From Rhodospirillales bacterium (lineage in GTDB: Bacteria; Pseudomonadota; Alphaproteobacteria; Rhodospirillales; Defluviicoccaceae): 54,281 bases of DNA. The translations under genes were made by a program, and so were the position numbers. Numbering within the stretch: the first letter of the stretch is position 1; each line of letters begins with the position of its first letter. The notes beneath the pieces were generated by a model. That model saw only the letters and a list, made by a program, of their open reading frames with translations, was not told where the DNA came from and searched no databases. This document shows, piece by piece, positions 26,811 to 36,098 of this stretch. The DNA lies in contig JAEULH010000011.1 in the NCBI GenBank assembly GCA_016793925.1, positions 1-54,281 of the forward strand. Reading direction: 5' to 3'.

Positions 26811-28733
26811 ATGAACAAAAGCAAGCATGCTGGTGGACATGTTTCTGATCCGGAAGACGTAGGCGAAACATGCCCTCTGGACGCAAACAAGAGCCGACGA
26901 GACTTCCTGACGTCGGGAGCCTCGGCCGCTGTTGCACTGGTCGTACCGAGAATCTGGACCAACGAAACTCCGCCCTGGATCCGGACAAGCAGGACGGTAC
27001 TCGCACACGGCTGGGAAATGCCGCCTATGCGGGGGTATGCGGAAATACCGGTACCGCCGGGCGTCCATCTGCTCGATCCGAGGACGGTGCCGCAATTCGA
27101 GGTTCCGCTGCCGGACGCCCTGGACCCGGCCTTCAAGTTTCCGTCGAACACCCAGGTCGCGATTCATGCGTTCAGCCAGGACCTCGGTCTGACCGGCCTG
27201 TCGCCGCAGCCGAAGCCGACCCGGCTTTACGGCTACGGGCGCAGCGCCGGCGACGCGACCTATCCCGGAAAGACCTTCGACGTGCCGAACGGCGGCGCAC
27301 ACACGGTGACATGGCGCAATGCCCTGCCGACAGGCACGCCGCACCTCCTGCCGGTGGACAACACGATCCATACCGCGTGGAGCGCGAGCGAGGGCCCGTC
27401 ACCCTACACGTTTCCGACGGACCTGCCGGTCGTCACCCATCTGCACGGCGGCTACACAGACAGCGGTTCGGACGGTTTCCCCGAGTTCGCGCAGATGCGG
27501 GTTCAGGGCGGCCGGATCACCGTGATCTACGACAGGCAGGAAGCGGCGACCCTCTGGTACCACGACCACGCGCTCGGCATCACCCGGCTCAACGTCTATG
27601 CCGGGCTCGTCGGCTTCAACATCGTCCGCGACGAGTTCGACACCGGCGACGCGGCGACCAATAGCCCGAAACTTCCCGCCCATCCTTACGAACAGCTGAT
27701 CGTCGTCCAGGATCGCATGTTCACCGACGACTTCCAGCTCTACTTCCCATCCGCCCCACTGACGGCGATCGAGCTGTTCGGCCCCGCCGATTACCCGGAC
27801 CCGACGGTGATGGCCGAGTTCTTCGGCAACCACATCATCGTCAATGGCAAAGCATGGGCGGTCCTCGACGTCGAGCCGCGCCTGTACCGGCTGCGCTTCC
27901 TCAACGGTTGCGACAGCCGGTTCCTCAACATGTCCATCAACGGCCTCGGCTTCCTTGCGATCGGGACCGATCAGGGGCTTTTGAATGCTCCGGTTCGCAT
28001 TCGGGCGATCAACCTCGCGCCGGCCGAGAGGCTGGACGTGCTGATCGATTTCTCGAAGGCGGCCGGGGAAACGCTTGTCCTGAAAAACGACGCGCCCGGG
28101 ACGCTACCCGATCCCCTCGTCCTCAACCCGCGGACAACCGGGCGGATCATGGCCTTCCGCGTCGGCTCAGCCGTGACCGACACCGCCAACAACGCCGTTC
28201 CGCGCAGACTTCGCGGCGGCGCCGGGCTGCCGCCCGCGCTTCCGCCGCCGCCGGCGTTCGATCCCGTCGATCCTCCGCCGGGCATCACGGTCCGTCAGGT
28301 CGTCCTCTACGAAGGCACCGACCCCATGGGACGGATCAAGCCCGTCCTCGGCACCTTGCAAGGACCGCTCATGTGGTCCGACCCGACCACCGAGACCATT
28401 GCCTTCAACGCGACGGAGATCTGGGAAATCTACAACACGACGGAGGATGCGCATCCGATCCACCTGCATCTGGTCGCGGCTCGCATCGTCAATCGGCAGC
28501 GCATCGAGGTGGAGAAGTTTGTCCCCGGCCCGGGCGCGGCGCCGCCGCCGCTGTGCGGACGGCCGAAAGCGCCAAAGGCGGAGGAGAACGGCCGGAAGGA
28601 CACCTTCAAGGCGTACGCCGGGACGGTCACACGCATCATCGCGACGTTCGACAAGCGGGGCACGTGGGTCTGGCACTGCCACATCCTGTCCCACGAGGAT
28701 CACGAGATGATGCGCCGCTTTACGGTGGCGTAA
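26811..28733 (+). CDS. Tat-exported multicopper oxidase (CotA/bilirubin-oxidase-like)
   Basis: 640 residues. The twin-arginine signal is SRRDFLTSGASAAVALVV at about residues 28-45. All four copper motifs are present: HLHGG near residue 212, WYHDHALG near 247, HPIHLH near 551, and HCHILSHEDHEMM near 623, whose final Met is the likely type 1 axial ligand. It oxidises phenols, bilirubin-like compounds or metal ions with O2, in the periplasm; the natural substrate is unknown. A Pro-rich loop lies near residue 470. The protein is longer than typical CotA. ATG 26811 gives a normal Tat n-region; ATG 26748 would add a Cys-containing 21-residue leader. It stands alone between ccmI and hupE. Confidence 0.9.
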   Translation: MNKSKHAGGHVSDPEDVGETCPLDANKSRRDFLTSGASAAVALVVPRIWTNETPPWIRTSRTVLAHGWEMPPMRGYAEIPVPPGVHLLDPRTVPQFEVPLPDALDPAFKFPSNTQVAIHAFSQDLGLTGLSPQPKPTRLYGYGRSAGDATYPGKTFDVPNGGAHTVTWRNALPTGTPHLLPVDNTIHTAWSASEGPSPYTFPTDLPVVTHLHGGYTDSGSDGFPEFAQMRVQGGRITVIYDRQEAATLWYHDHALGITRLNVYAGLVGFNIVRDEFDTGDAATNSPKLPAHPYEQLIVVQDRMFTDDFQLYFPSAPLTAIELFGPADYPDPTVMAEFFGNHIIVNGKAWAVLDVEPRLYRLRFLNGCDSRFLNMSINGLGFLAIGTDQGLLNAPVRIRAINLAPAERLDVLIDFSKAAGETLVLKNDAPGTLPDPLVLNPRTTGRIMAFRVGSAVTDTANNAVPRRLRGGAGLPPALPPPPAFDPVDPPPGITVRQVVLYEGTDPMGRIKPVLGTLQGPLMWSDPTTETIAFNATEIWEIYNTTEDAHPIHLHLVAARIVNRQRIEVEKFVPGPGAAPPPLCGRPKAPKAEENGRKDTFKAYAGTVTRIIATFDKRGTWVWHCHILSHEDHEMMRRFTVA

Positions 28734-28765
28734 GGCCATCTCCGCGAAGCCGTGCCGGCGGCCAA

Positions 28766-28793
28766 GTATGAACTCTTGCAATTTTGATCATAC
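28766..28793 (+). promoter_or_regulatory. NikR-type operator GTATGA-N16-TCATAC
   Basis: A perfect inverted repeat, GTATGA at 28766-28771 and TCATAC at 28788-28793, with exactly 16 nt between. That is the half-site and spacing known for the E. coli NikR operator. It lies 63 nt before the hupE ATG, and nikR itself is the next gene. TTGCAA inside the spacer could be part of a -35 element, so Ni-NikR binding would block hupE-nikR transcription. Confidence 0.82.
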
Positions 28794-28856
28794 CCCTTAT
28801 CCCTGTTCGCGGAAGGCGAGACTGTCTCTCGCTGCGATCGAGTAGGATCCCGCCCG

Positions 28857-29459
28857 ATGAGAAAATCAGCAGCATGGTCGTTCCTCTTCGCTCTGCTGGG
28901 AGCGTTGCTGCCATCCGTGGCATCCGCCCATACCGGGGTTGGCGACACGGCCGGCTTCAGTCATGGTCTCCTGCACCCGCTCACCGGTCTGGATCACGTG
29001 CTGGCCATGGTGATGGTCGGCATCTTCGCCTGGCAGCTCGGTGGCCGCGCCCTGTGGCTCGTGCCGACAGCGTTCGTGGCGCTGATGGCGGTCGGCGGTG
29101 CGCTCGGCGTCGCGGGCATCGGCATGCCCTTCGTCGAGACCGGCATCGCCCTCTCGGTGATCGTGCTGGGAGCGGTCGTGGCGCTGCGCCTCCGAGCGCC
29201 GGTGGCTGTCGCCATGGCGGTCGTCGGACTGTTCGCGATCTTCCACGGGCACGCCCACGGTTCGGAGATGCCTGAGAGCGCCGCCGGCATCGCCTATGGA
29301 CTGGGCTTCATGCTCGCGACCGCAATGCTGCACGCCGCCGGCATCAGCTTCGGCTACCTCATCGGCTGGGCCAGCGAGGGCAAGGGCGCAATTGTCGCGC
29401 GTGGCGCAGGTGCAGCGGCGGCGCTCGCCGGCGTCGCCATCCTGACCGGGCTTATCTAG
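28857..29459 (+). CDS. hupE: HupE/UreJ-family nickel (metal) permease
   Basis: 200 residues. A signal peptide ends after VASA (residue 23), leaving a mature protein starting HTG, a metal-binding N terminus seen in HupE. GFSHGLLHPLTGLDHVLAMV is the conserved first-helix motif, and IFHGHAHGSEMP in the loop near residue 126 is the second His-rich site. About seven membrane helices remain. It imports nickel, or cobalt, for hydrogenase or urease; neither enzyme is in this window. A NikR-type operator precedes it and nikR follows. Confidence 0.9.
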   Translation: MRKSAAWSFLFALLGALLPSVASAHTGVGDTAGFSHGLLHPLTGLDHVLAMVMVGIFAWQLGGRALWLVPTAFVALMAVGGALGVAGIGMPFVETGIALSVIVLGAVVALRLRAPVAVAMAVVGLFAIFHGHAHGSEMPESAAGIAYGLGFMLATAMLHAAGISFGYLIGWASEGKGAIVARGAGAAAALAGVAILTGLI

Positions 29460-29486
29460 GGCCTGCCTCGACGATCGAGCGGTCGG

Positions 29487-29511
29487 ATGCGGCCGGGCTA
29501 TCCGGCCGCAT
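29487..29511 (+). terminator. Perfect hairpin between hupE and nikR
   Basis: ATGCGGCCGG, 5-nt loop GCTAT, CCGGCCGCAT: a perfect 10-bp GC-rich stem 27 nt after the hupE stop and 18 nt before the nikR GTG. No T-tract follows, so it may be a partial terminator, an mRNA end-protector, or a structure tuning nikR translation. Confidence 0.5.
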
Positions 29512-29529
29512 GGGAGAGACAGCGCTTCC

Positions 29530-29928
29530 GTGCAACGGGTCACCATCAGCCTCGACGACGATGTAGCCGCCGCCCTTGACGATCTCGTCCTGCGGCGCGG
29601 CTACGCCAACCGGTCCGTTGCCGTGAAAGATCTGGTGCGCGAGGCAGCGAGCCGGGAAGCGACGGCCGGGCCCGGACATACCTGCCTCGGCGTGCTGAGC
29701 TACGTTTTCGACCATGAGCGGCGCGATCTGCAGCACCGGCTCACCCATACCCACCACGACCAGCACGTGCTCAACCTATCGACCCTGCACCTCCACCTGG
29801 ACCGCAACAGGTGCCTGGAGGTGGCGGTGCTGAAGGGCCGCGCCGGCGAGATCCGCGACCTCGCCGACCGCGTCAGCACCGAGCGCGGGGTTCGTCTCGG
29901 CGATCTGCGCCTGATCGCGGACGTCTGA
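29530..29928 (+). CDS. nikR: Nickel-responsive transcriptional regulator NikR
   Basis: 132 residues, GTG start at 29530 with GGGAGAG upstream. The ribbon-helix-helix DNA-binding part is MQRVTISLDDDVAAALDDLV, and the ACT-type metal domain carries the ligands in HTHHDQHVLNLSTLHLHLDR followed by NRCLEV: the conserved His, H-x-H and Cys of the square-planar nickel site. Ni-NikR represses nickel uptake genes; here the operator upstream of hupE implies autoregulation of hupE-nikR. Confidence 0.94.
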   Translation: MQRVTISLDDDVAAALDDLVLRRGYANRSVAVKDLVREAASREATAGPGHTCLGVLSYVFDHERRDLQHRLTHTHHDQHVLNLSTLHLHLDRNRCLEVAVLKGRAGEIRDLADRVSTERGVRLGDLRLIADV

Positions 29929-29972
29929 CACAGCGAGCGACGGCAAGACGACCTGCCGGCTCCGCCCGGCGA

Positions 29973-31115
29973 TCAGAACGCATCCTCGCCGTGGCGGCCG
30001 ATGGTCACGTCGCGATGGACGTGAACGGACATGATCAGGCCGAAGCCGAGCATGATCGTGACCGCGGCGGTGCCGCCGTAGGAAATGAGCGGCAGCGGCA
30101 CGCCGACGACCGGGATCAGGCCCATGACCATCGCCATGTTGATGAAGACATAAAGAAAGAACGTCGTCGTCAGTCCGATGGTGAGCAGGCGGCCGAACTG
30201 GCTGCGCGCCGACAGGGCGATGGCGAAACAGTAGACCAGGACCAGGGAATAGAGGCCGATCAGCGCCGCTGCGCCGACAAGCCCCCACTCCTCCGCAAGC
30301 ATGGTGAAGATGAAATCCGTCTGCTTCTCGGGGAGGAAGTTGAGGTGGCTCTGGCTGCCCTGCATGAAGCCTTTGCCGAACATCCCGCCGGAGCCGAGCG
30401 CGATCTTCGACTGGAGGATGTGGTAGCCCGCGCCCAGCGGGTCGCTTTCGGGATGCAGGAAAGTCAGGATCCGCTGGCGCTGGTACTGGTGAAGGACCTG
30501 CCAGGCGACGGGCGCTGCGCCGATGGCGCAGGCGCCGACGGCGGCGAAGATCCACAGCCGCACCCCGGTGGCGAAGAAGACGGTGGCGCTGGCGATGAGC
30601 AGCATCAACCCGGTGCCGAGATCCGGTTGCTTGAGCACCAGTGCCGCGGGCGCCGCGACCAGGATCGAAGGTAGGAGAAGCCTCAGCGGCCGGCCCATCT
30701 CCTCGGCGTGGGCGCCGTGGAAGTGGCGCGCCAGCGCCAGGATGAGGGCGACCTTCATGAGCTCCGAAGGCTGAAGGTTGACGAAGCCGAGGTCGATCCA
30801 GCGCTGCGCGCCCATGCCGATGGAGCCGGCGGCTTCGACGAGGGCGAGCAGGACCAGCGCGAACGCGTAGAAGGCGTAGGCGTAGCGCAGCCAGAGGCGG
30901 ATATCGGTCATCGCGACGGCGATCATCAGCACCAGGGCGACGGCGAAACGGGCACCGTGGCGGACGGCCCACGGGTGGATGCTGCCGTTCGCCGCCGAGT
31001 AGAGCATGGTCGCGCCGACGCCGGCGATCAGGCACAGCAGCAGCACAAACGCCCAACGGATGCGCCACAGCTTCTCGGTGACGCTCATGCGGGCGTTGCC
31101 GGCGGCAAGGTTCAT
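29973..31115 (-). CDS. rodA: Rod-shape-determining SEDS protein RodA
   Basis: 380 residues from ATG 31115, 7 nt after the mrdA stop; an upstream start at 31157 would overlap mrdA. Ten membrane helices are expected. SEDS landmarks are NLQPSELMKVALILALA, KQPDLGTGLML and PLPLISYGGTAAVTIMLGFGL. The Asp of the long loop before the C-terminal helices (PEKQTDFIFTMLAEEWG) is consistent with glycosyltransferase activity. RodA polymerises peptidoglycan with PBP2 in the elongasome. Confidence 0.96.
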   Translation of the reverse strand: MNLAAGNARMSVTEKLWRIRWAFVLLLCLIAGVGATMLYSAANGSIHPWAVRHGARFAVALVLMIAVAMTDIRLWLRYAYAFYAFALVLLALVEAAGSIGMGAQRWIDLGFVNLQPSELMKVALILALARHFHGAHAEEMGRPLRLLLPSILVAAPAALVLKQPDLGTGLMLLIASATVFFATGVRLWIFAAVGACAIGAAPVAWQVLHQYQRQRILTFLHPESDPLGAGYHILQSKIALGSGGMFGKGFMQGSQSHLNFLPEKQTDFIFTMLAEEWGLVGAAALIGLYSLVLVYCFAIALSARSQFGRLLTIGLTTTFFLYVFINMAMVMGLIPVVGVPLPLISYGGTAAVTIMLGFGLIMSVHVHRDVTIGRHGEDAF

Positions 31116-31122
31116 GGCGCGC

Positions 31123-33009
31123 TCATCCCTGGCCGACGCCGCGGCGACCCGCCGCATGCGCCGGGTGGGCGGCGGCCTGCCCGGTCGGCGCCGTCTCCAG
31201 GCGGAGGGTCTGGGCGGCGTAAAGGATATCGCTCGCGATCGGCGCGGCCGCCGCCGAGCCGCTGCCGCCGTGCTCGACGACGACAGCGACCGCGTATCGC
31301 GGCGCCTGGACCGGCGCGAAGCCGATGAACAGCGCGTGATCGCGACGCCGCCACGGCAAGTCCTCGTTCCTGATAACCCCGGCGTCGCGCTCGGCCCTGG
31401 TGATGCGGCGCACCTGGGCGGTCCCGGTCTTGCCGGCCATCTTCATGCCCGGCTCCCTGATCGCGGCATGGCGAGCCGTTCCGCGCGGACCGGTCATGAC
31501 CCCGGCCATGCCGTCCCGGACAAGTTCGAGGTGTTGGGGGTCCAGGCCGAGGCTGCGAACTTCCGTCGGCACCTCCTGCCTGGCGGCGACGACGTCGATG
31601 AGCCGCGGCACGATCCGGTCGCCGCCGCCGGCGATGCGCGCGGTCATGACCGCGAGTTGGAGCGGAGTGGTCAAGACGAAGCCCTGGCCAATGCCGGCGA
31701 TCAGCGTTTCGCCCTTCTGCCAGGGCACCCCCAGGTTCGCGAGCTTCCAATCGCGGGACGGCACCACGCCCCCCCGCTCCGCAGCCAGTTCGATGCCGGT
31801 CGGCGCGCCCAGGCCCAGTCGGCTCGCCATCGCGGCGATCTTGTCGATGCCGCAGCGTCTGGCCGCCTCGTAGAAGTACACGTCGCACGACTCGGCAATG
31901 GCGCTCTGCAGGTTCATCACCCCATGGCCGCCGCGCTTCCAGCAGTGGAACGTCGCGTCGCCGAGCCGGGTGCGCCCGTAGCAGGTGACCTTCGTCTCCG
32001 GGGTGATGTCGCCGTCGCGCAGAGCGGCCAGCGCGGTCACCGGTTTGAAGGTCGAACCCGGCGCATAGAGGCCCGAGATCGCCTTGTTGGTCAGCGGCGC
32101 CTTTGGATCGGAGATCAGCGCTCGCCACGCGCCGACGCTGAGGCCCCTGTTGAAGGCGTTGGGATCGAACGCCGGGTTCGAGGCGAGCGCGAGCACCTCG
32201 CCGGACAGGACATCGAGCAGCACGACCGCGCCGCTTTCGTCGCCCAGACGCTCGCCCGAGAGCCGCTGCAGGTCGAGGTCGAGGGACAGGTTGATGTCGG
32301 CGCCGGGCTCGCCATCCTCATGCTTGAGCTCGCGGATCACCCGGCCGATGGCGTTCACCTCCACCTGGGAGCGTCCGGCCTTGCCGCGCAGGATCAGGTC
32401 GCAGCTTTGCTCGATGCCGGATTTTCCGGTGCGAAAGCCGGGCAGTTCGAGAAGCGGATCGCCGGTCAGCTCGCCTTCGGAGACCGCTGCGACATAGCCG
32501 AGGACATGAGCGAAGTCCGGGCCGTGCGGGTACACCCGGCTCTGTCCCTCCTCCACCGCAACACCGGGAAGATCCGGGGCGTTGACGGCGATGCGGGCGA
32601 CCTCGTCCCACGCCAGATCCTCGCGGGCGGTTACGGGCACGAACTTCCGCTTGCGCCGGACCTCGTTCAGGATCCGCTGGCGATCGGCTTCGCTCACCGC
32701 GATCACCCGGCCGAGAACATCGAGAACGTCCTCGACATTGCCGATCTGCTCGGCGATGAGAACGGCCCGGTAGTTCTGCCGGTTGACGGCGAGGGGCCGA
32801 CCGCGACGATCGTTGATCCGGCCCCTCGGCGGCGGCAGCAGGCGAAGATTGATCCGGTTGTCGTCCGCCAGGGTGGCGTAGTGATCGGCCTCGACGATCT
32901 GCAGATAGTAAAGGCGGCCGCCCAGAACCGACAGAAGCGCGCTCTGGCCGCAGGCCATGAGCAGCGCCCGTCGCGTGAAAAGCCTCTGCCGGTCGCCGTC
33001 TCGGCTCAT
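31123..33009 (-). CDS. mrdA: Penicillin-binding protein 2 (elongation transpeptidase)
   Basis: 628 residues. An N-terminal membrane anchor (residues 12-34) precedes the pedestal, whose start is DNRINLRLLPPPRGRINDRRG, and a transpeptidase domain with the nucleophile motif GSTFKP near residue 318, SCD in AESCDVYFY near residue 372 (the place of SxN) and KTGTAQ near 536. It crosslinks peptidoglycan with RodA. One nucleotide separates it from the upstream mreD stop. The C-terminal tail is Ala/His/Gly-rich. Confidence 0.96.
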   Translation of the reverse strand: MSRDGDRQRLFTRRALLMACGQSALLSVLGGRLYYLQIVEADHYATLADDNRINLRLLPPPRGRINDRRGRPLAVNRQNYRAVLIAEQIGNVEDVLDVLGRVIAVSEADRQRILNEVRRKRKFVPVTAREDLAWDEVARIAVNAPDLPGVAVEEGQSRVYPHGPDFAHVLGYVAAVSEGELTGDPLLELPGFRTGKSGIEQSCDLILRGKAGRSQVEVNAIGRVIRELKHEDGEPGADINLSLDLDLQRLSGERLGDESGAVVLLDVLSGEVLALASNPAFDPNAFNRGLSVGAWRALISDPKAPLTNKAISGLYAPGSTFKPVTALAALRDGDITPETKVTCYGRTRLGDATFHCWKRGGHGVMNLQSAIAESCDVYFYEAARRCGIDKIAAMASRLGLGAPTGIELAAERGGVVPSRDWKLANLGVPWQKGETLIAGIGQGFVLTTPLQLAVMTARIAGGGDRIVPRLIDVVAARQEVPTEVRSLGLDPQHLELVRDGMAGVMTGPRGTARHAAIREPGMKMAGKTGTAQVRRITRAERDAGVIRNEDLPWRRRDHALFIGFAPVQAPRYAVAVVVEHGGSGSAAAAPIASDILYAAQTLRLETAPTGQAAAHPAHAAGRRGVGQG

Positions 33010-33010
33010 C

Positions 33011-33526
33011 TCAGGCCGGCGGCGTGAGCGCGCTGTGACAGCGGAGCAGGAGCCGGAAGGCCAGCGGGAAGGCGGCGATTGTGGTTGCGGCCTGCATCAG
33101 AAGCGCCTCGGCCGACAACGGCGCGCCGTGCAGGATCGACGCGAGCAGCCAGACCAGCGCAAGGGCGCCGGCGGCGACGAGGGCGAAGCCGGACCAGTTG
33201 ATCATGAAGGATTTCCCGACAAGAAAGCGCCGCTGCCGGCGAAGTCCGCCGTGGACAAGACAGAAGACCGCCGCGTGGACGCCGAGGGGGGCGCCGCCCA
33301 GAATGTCGACCAGCAACCCGAGGCTGAAGGCCACGGGCGCCGGCAACAGATCCGGACGGTAGAGCGCCCAGTAGTAGACCGCGGCGAATGGCAAGAGCGG
33401 CCTGATGATCTGCAGGTCGATCGCACTCAGCGGGACGCTTCCGGCCAAAGCAAGCAGAAACGTCAGGCCCGCGGGGACCAGGGTTCGCGCCGCCGCGCCG
33501 AGCCTCAGCCAGACGGAGCGGATCAT
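33011..33526 (-). CDS. mreD: Rod-shape-determining protein MreD
   Basis: 171 residues, five or six membrane helices; the short segment YRPDLLPAPVAFSLGLLVDILGGAPLG is the MreD hallmark. The start ATG overlaps the mreC stop by 4 bp. It bridges MreC and the elongasome in the inner membrane. Confidence 0.93.
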   Translation of the reverse strand: MIRSVWLRLGAAARTLVPAGLTFLLALAGSVPLSAIDLQIIRPLLPFAAVYYWALYRPDLLPAPVAFSLGLLVDILGGAPLGVHAAVFCLVHGGLRRQRRFLVGKSFMINWSGFALVAAGALALVWLLASILHGAPLSAEALLMQAATTIAAFPLAFRLLLRCHSALTPPA

Positions 33527-34506
33527 GGCCGCGCGCCGCGGCCGGTTGCTCGGGGCAGAGCGTCTCGAAGATCGGGGCGAGACGCGGCCGTCGGCGCATC
33601 GCCGGAGCGCGCCGTTGTGCCGCCGGCGGGACCGGAACCGGCCTTCCCGGCGATGTCGTCGATGATCCCCTGCAGGCCGTAGTCGACGATCTGGACATAG
33701 TCGATCGCGGTGTTTTCGGTGAAGAGCTGGACCCTGATGACGCCGTCGCGCACCGAAGCGACGGTGCCGATGGGAATGTCGGCGGGGAACGCGTTGGCAT
33801 GCCCCGAGGTGACGACACGATCGCCGGCGGCAACGAACGCGTCCGGGTCGAGATGGACGATTTTGGGCCGGTCGGAGTTGTCGCCCGCGAGGATCGCGCG
33901 GATCCGCGTCGCGCCGATCGCGACCGGCGCCCGGAAATTGAGATCGGTCACAAGCAGGACCAGCGAAGACCGCGCCGCCACCCCGGCGACGCGGCCGACG
34001 AGACCGGCGGCCGTGATGACGGCGTGACCTTTGCCGACGCCGTCGCCGGCGCCGGCGCCGGCGCCGACGAGCACGCTGCGGGCGAAGGCGCCGCCGCTGT
34101 CGGCGATGACGCGAGCGGTAACGGTGCGCGCCGGCGGGTCGGGAACGAGATGGAGAAGCTGCCTGAGTTGCACATTCTCGGCTTGCAGGCGGTAGGCCGT
34201 CTCCTGCCAGCGCAACAGCCGCTCACGATCCTGCCTCAGCGCAGCGTTCTCCGCCTGCAGCGCACGCCACCCTTGCAGGGCCTGCGCCGCGGCGACGGCG
34301 GCGTCGACGGGGCGCGACATGATTTCGAGGAGCGGCGCGACAGCGTCGGCGACGTGTATGCGGATGCGCTCCGCGATCTCGCCGTTCGCCTTGCCGAGCA
34401 TCATCAGGAGGACGGCGGCAAAGACGAGAGCGGCATAGACGAGGCCCCGGGCGAGCGACTTCCAGGCCGCGACGACGCGGGAGTGGGGGCGAAGCTTTTC
34501 CCGCAA
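33523..34506 (-). CDS. mreC: Rod-shape-determining protein MreC
   Basis: 327 residues. The order is a membrane helix near residue 25, a coiled coil (WRALQAENAALRQDRERLLR, about residues 80-110), then the beta-rich MreC domain with VITAAGLVGRVAGVA and DRVVTSGHANAFPADIPIG. The C-terminal 40 residues are disordered. The only upstream start in frame is TTG 34506; a GTG or ATG further in may be the real start. It lies 19 nt after mreB. Confidence 0.92.
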   Translation of the reverse strand: MREKLRPHSRVVAAWKSLARGLVYAALVFAAVLLMMLGKANGEIAERIRIHVADAVAPLLEIMSRPVDAAVAAAQALQGWRALQAENAALRQDRERLLRWQETAYRLQAENVQLRQLLHLVPDPPARTVTARVIADSGGAFARSVLVGAGAGAGDGVGKGHAVITAAGLVGRVAGVAARSSLVLLVTDLNFRAPVAIGATRIRAILAGDNSDRPKIVHLDPDAFVAAGDRVVTSGHANAFPADIPIGTVASVRDGVIRVQLFTENTAIDYVQIVDYGLQGIIDDIAGKAGSGPAGGTTARSGDAPTAASRPDLRDALPRATGRGARP

Positions 34507-34525
34507 GGGGAACCCTTGGGAGCCT

Positions 34526-35572
<1,047 letters not shown>

Positions 35573-35892
35573 TCACACTTAATCGGCGGACGCGGTCGAT
35601 CCGCGACCGGTCGACACGAGCGCCGAGTACTTCAGCGTCGAAGCGAGCGGGCTTCCAGGGACAAAAACGGCTTCCGAGCTTCGACTTCCGAACGTCTTGT
35701 ATTGCCACCCTCGCGCGCAACCGTCGGCGAGAGATCGTCTCGAGCGGGCTTCTCGGTCTCTCCGTGACGGTTTTGCCCCATTCGGGTGCAATCTAGCACA
35801 GGTCCTCGCCCGGTACAGCCGTCACGTCGCCGCTGTCGTTGAATTTGTCCCGGGTCCGACCGCGGAGCCTGCGGCGGATGGCGGACGTAGTT

Positions 35893-35911
35893 TATACCCC
35901 ATACAGGTATA
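35893..35911 (+). promoter_or_regulatory. Inverted repeat TATACC-N7-GGTATA
   Basis: TATACCCCATACAGGTATA: perfect 6-bp arms, 7-nt spacer. A related 19-mer lies at 35945-35963 (TATACCCATATAGGGGTAA). The pattern TATACCC...GGGTA resembles operators of CsoR/RcnR-type metal repressors, but no such regulator is in the window and the link is only by motif look. Confidence 0.5.
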
Positions 35912-35928
35912 AGCATGTATATCATGCT
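35912..35928 (+). promoter_or_regulatory. Inverted repeat AGCATG-TATAT-CATGCT
   Basis: Perfect 6-bp arms around a 5-nt AT spacer, placed exactly between the two TATACC boxes. A dimeric regulator site or a cruciform-prone element is possible. Confidence 0.5.
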
Positions 35929-35944
35929 AATTAATCCCTTTGTA

Positions 35945-35963
35945 TATACCCATATAGGGGTAA
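35945..35963 (+). promoter_or_regulatory. Inverted repeat TATACCCATATAGGGGTAA
   Basis: Second TATACC-type box, 52 bp (about five helical turns) after the first; its inner TACCC/GGGTA arms are perfect with a 6-nt spacer. It ends 135 nt before the protease ATG. Confidence 0.5.
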
Positions 35964-36098
35964 TGTCATCGAGTTAGTTAAATGCTATTTTACAGTATCG
36001 AACTGATTATGAAGTTGCCATAGCCATGTCTTCAATTATACTTAGTCAGAATGCGAACCAAAATAGACATGAACCTTTAGGCGCGGGGGCGCGAAGAG

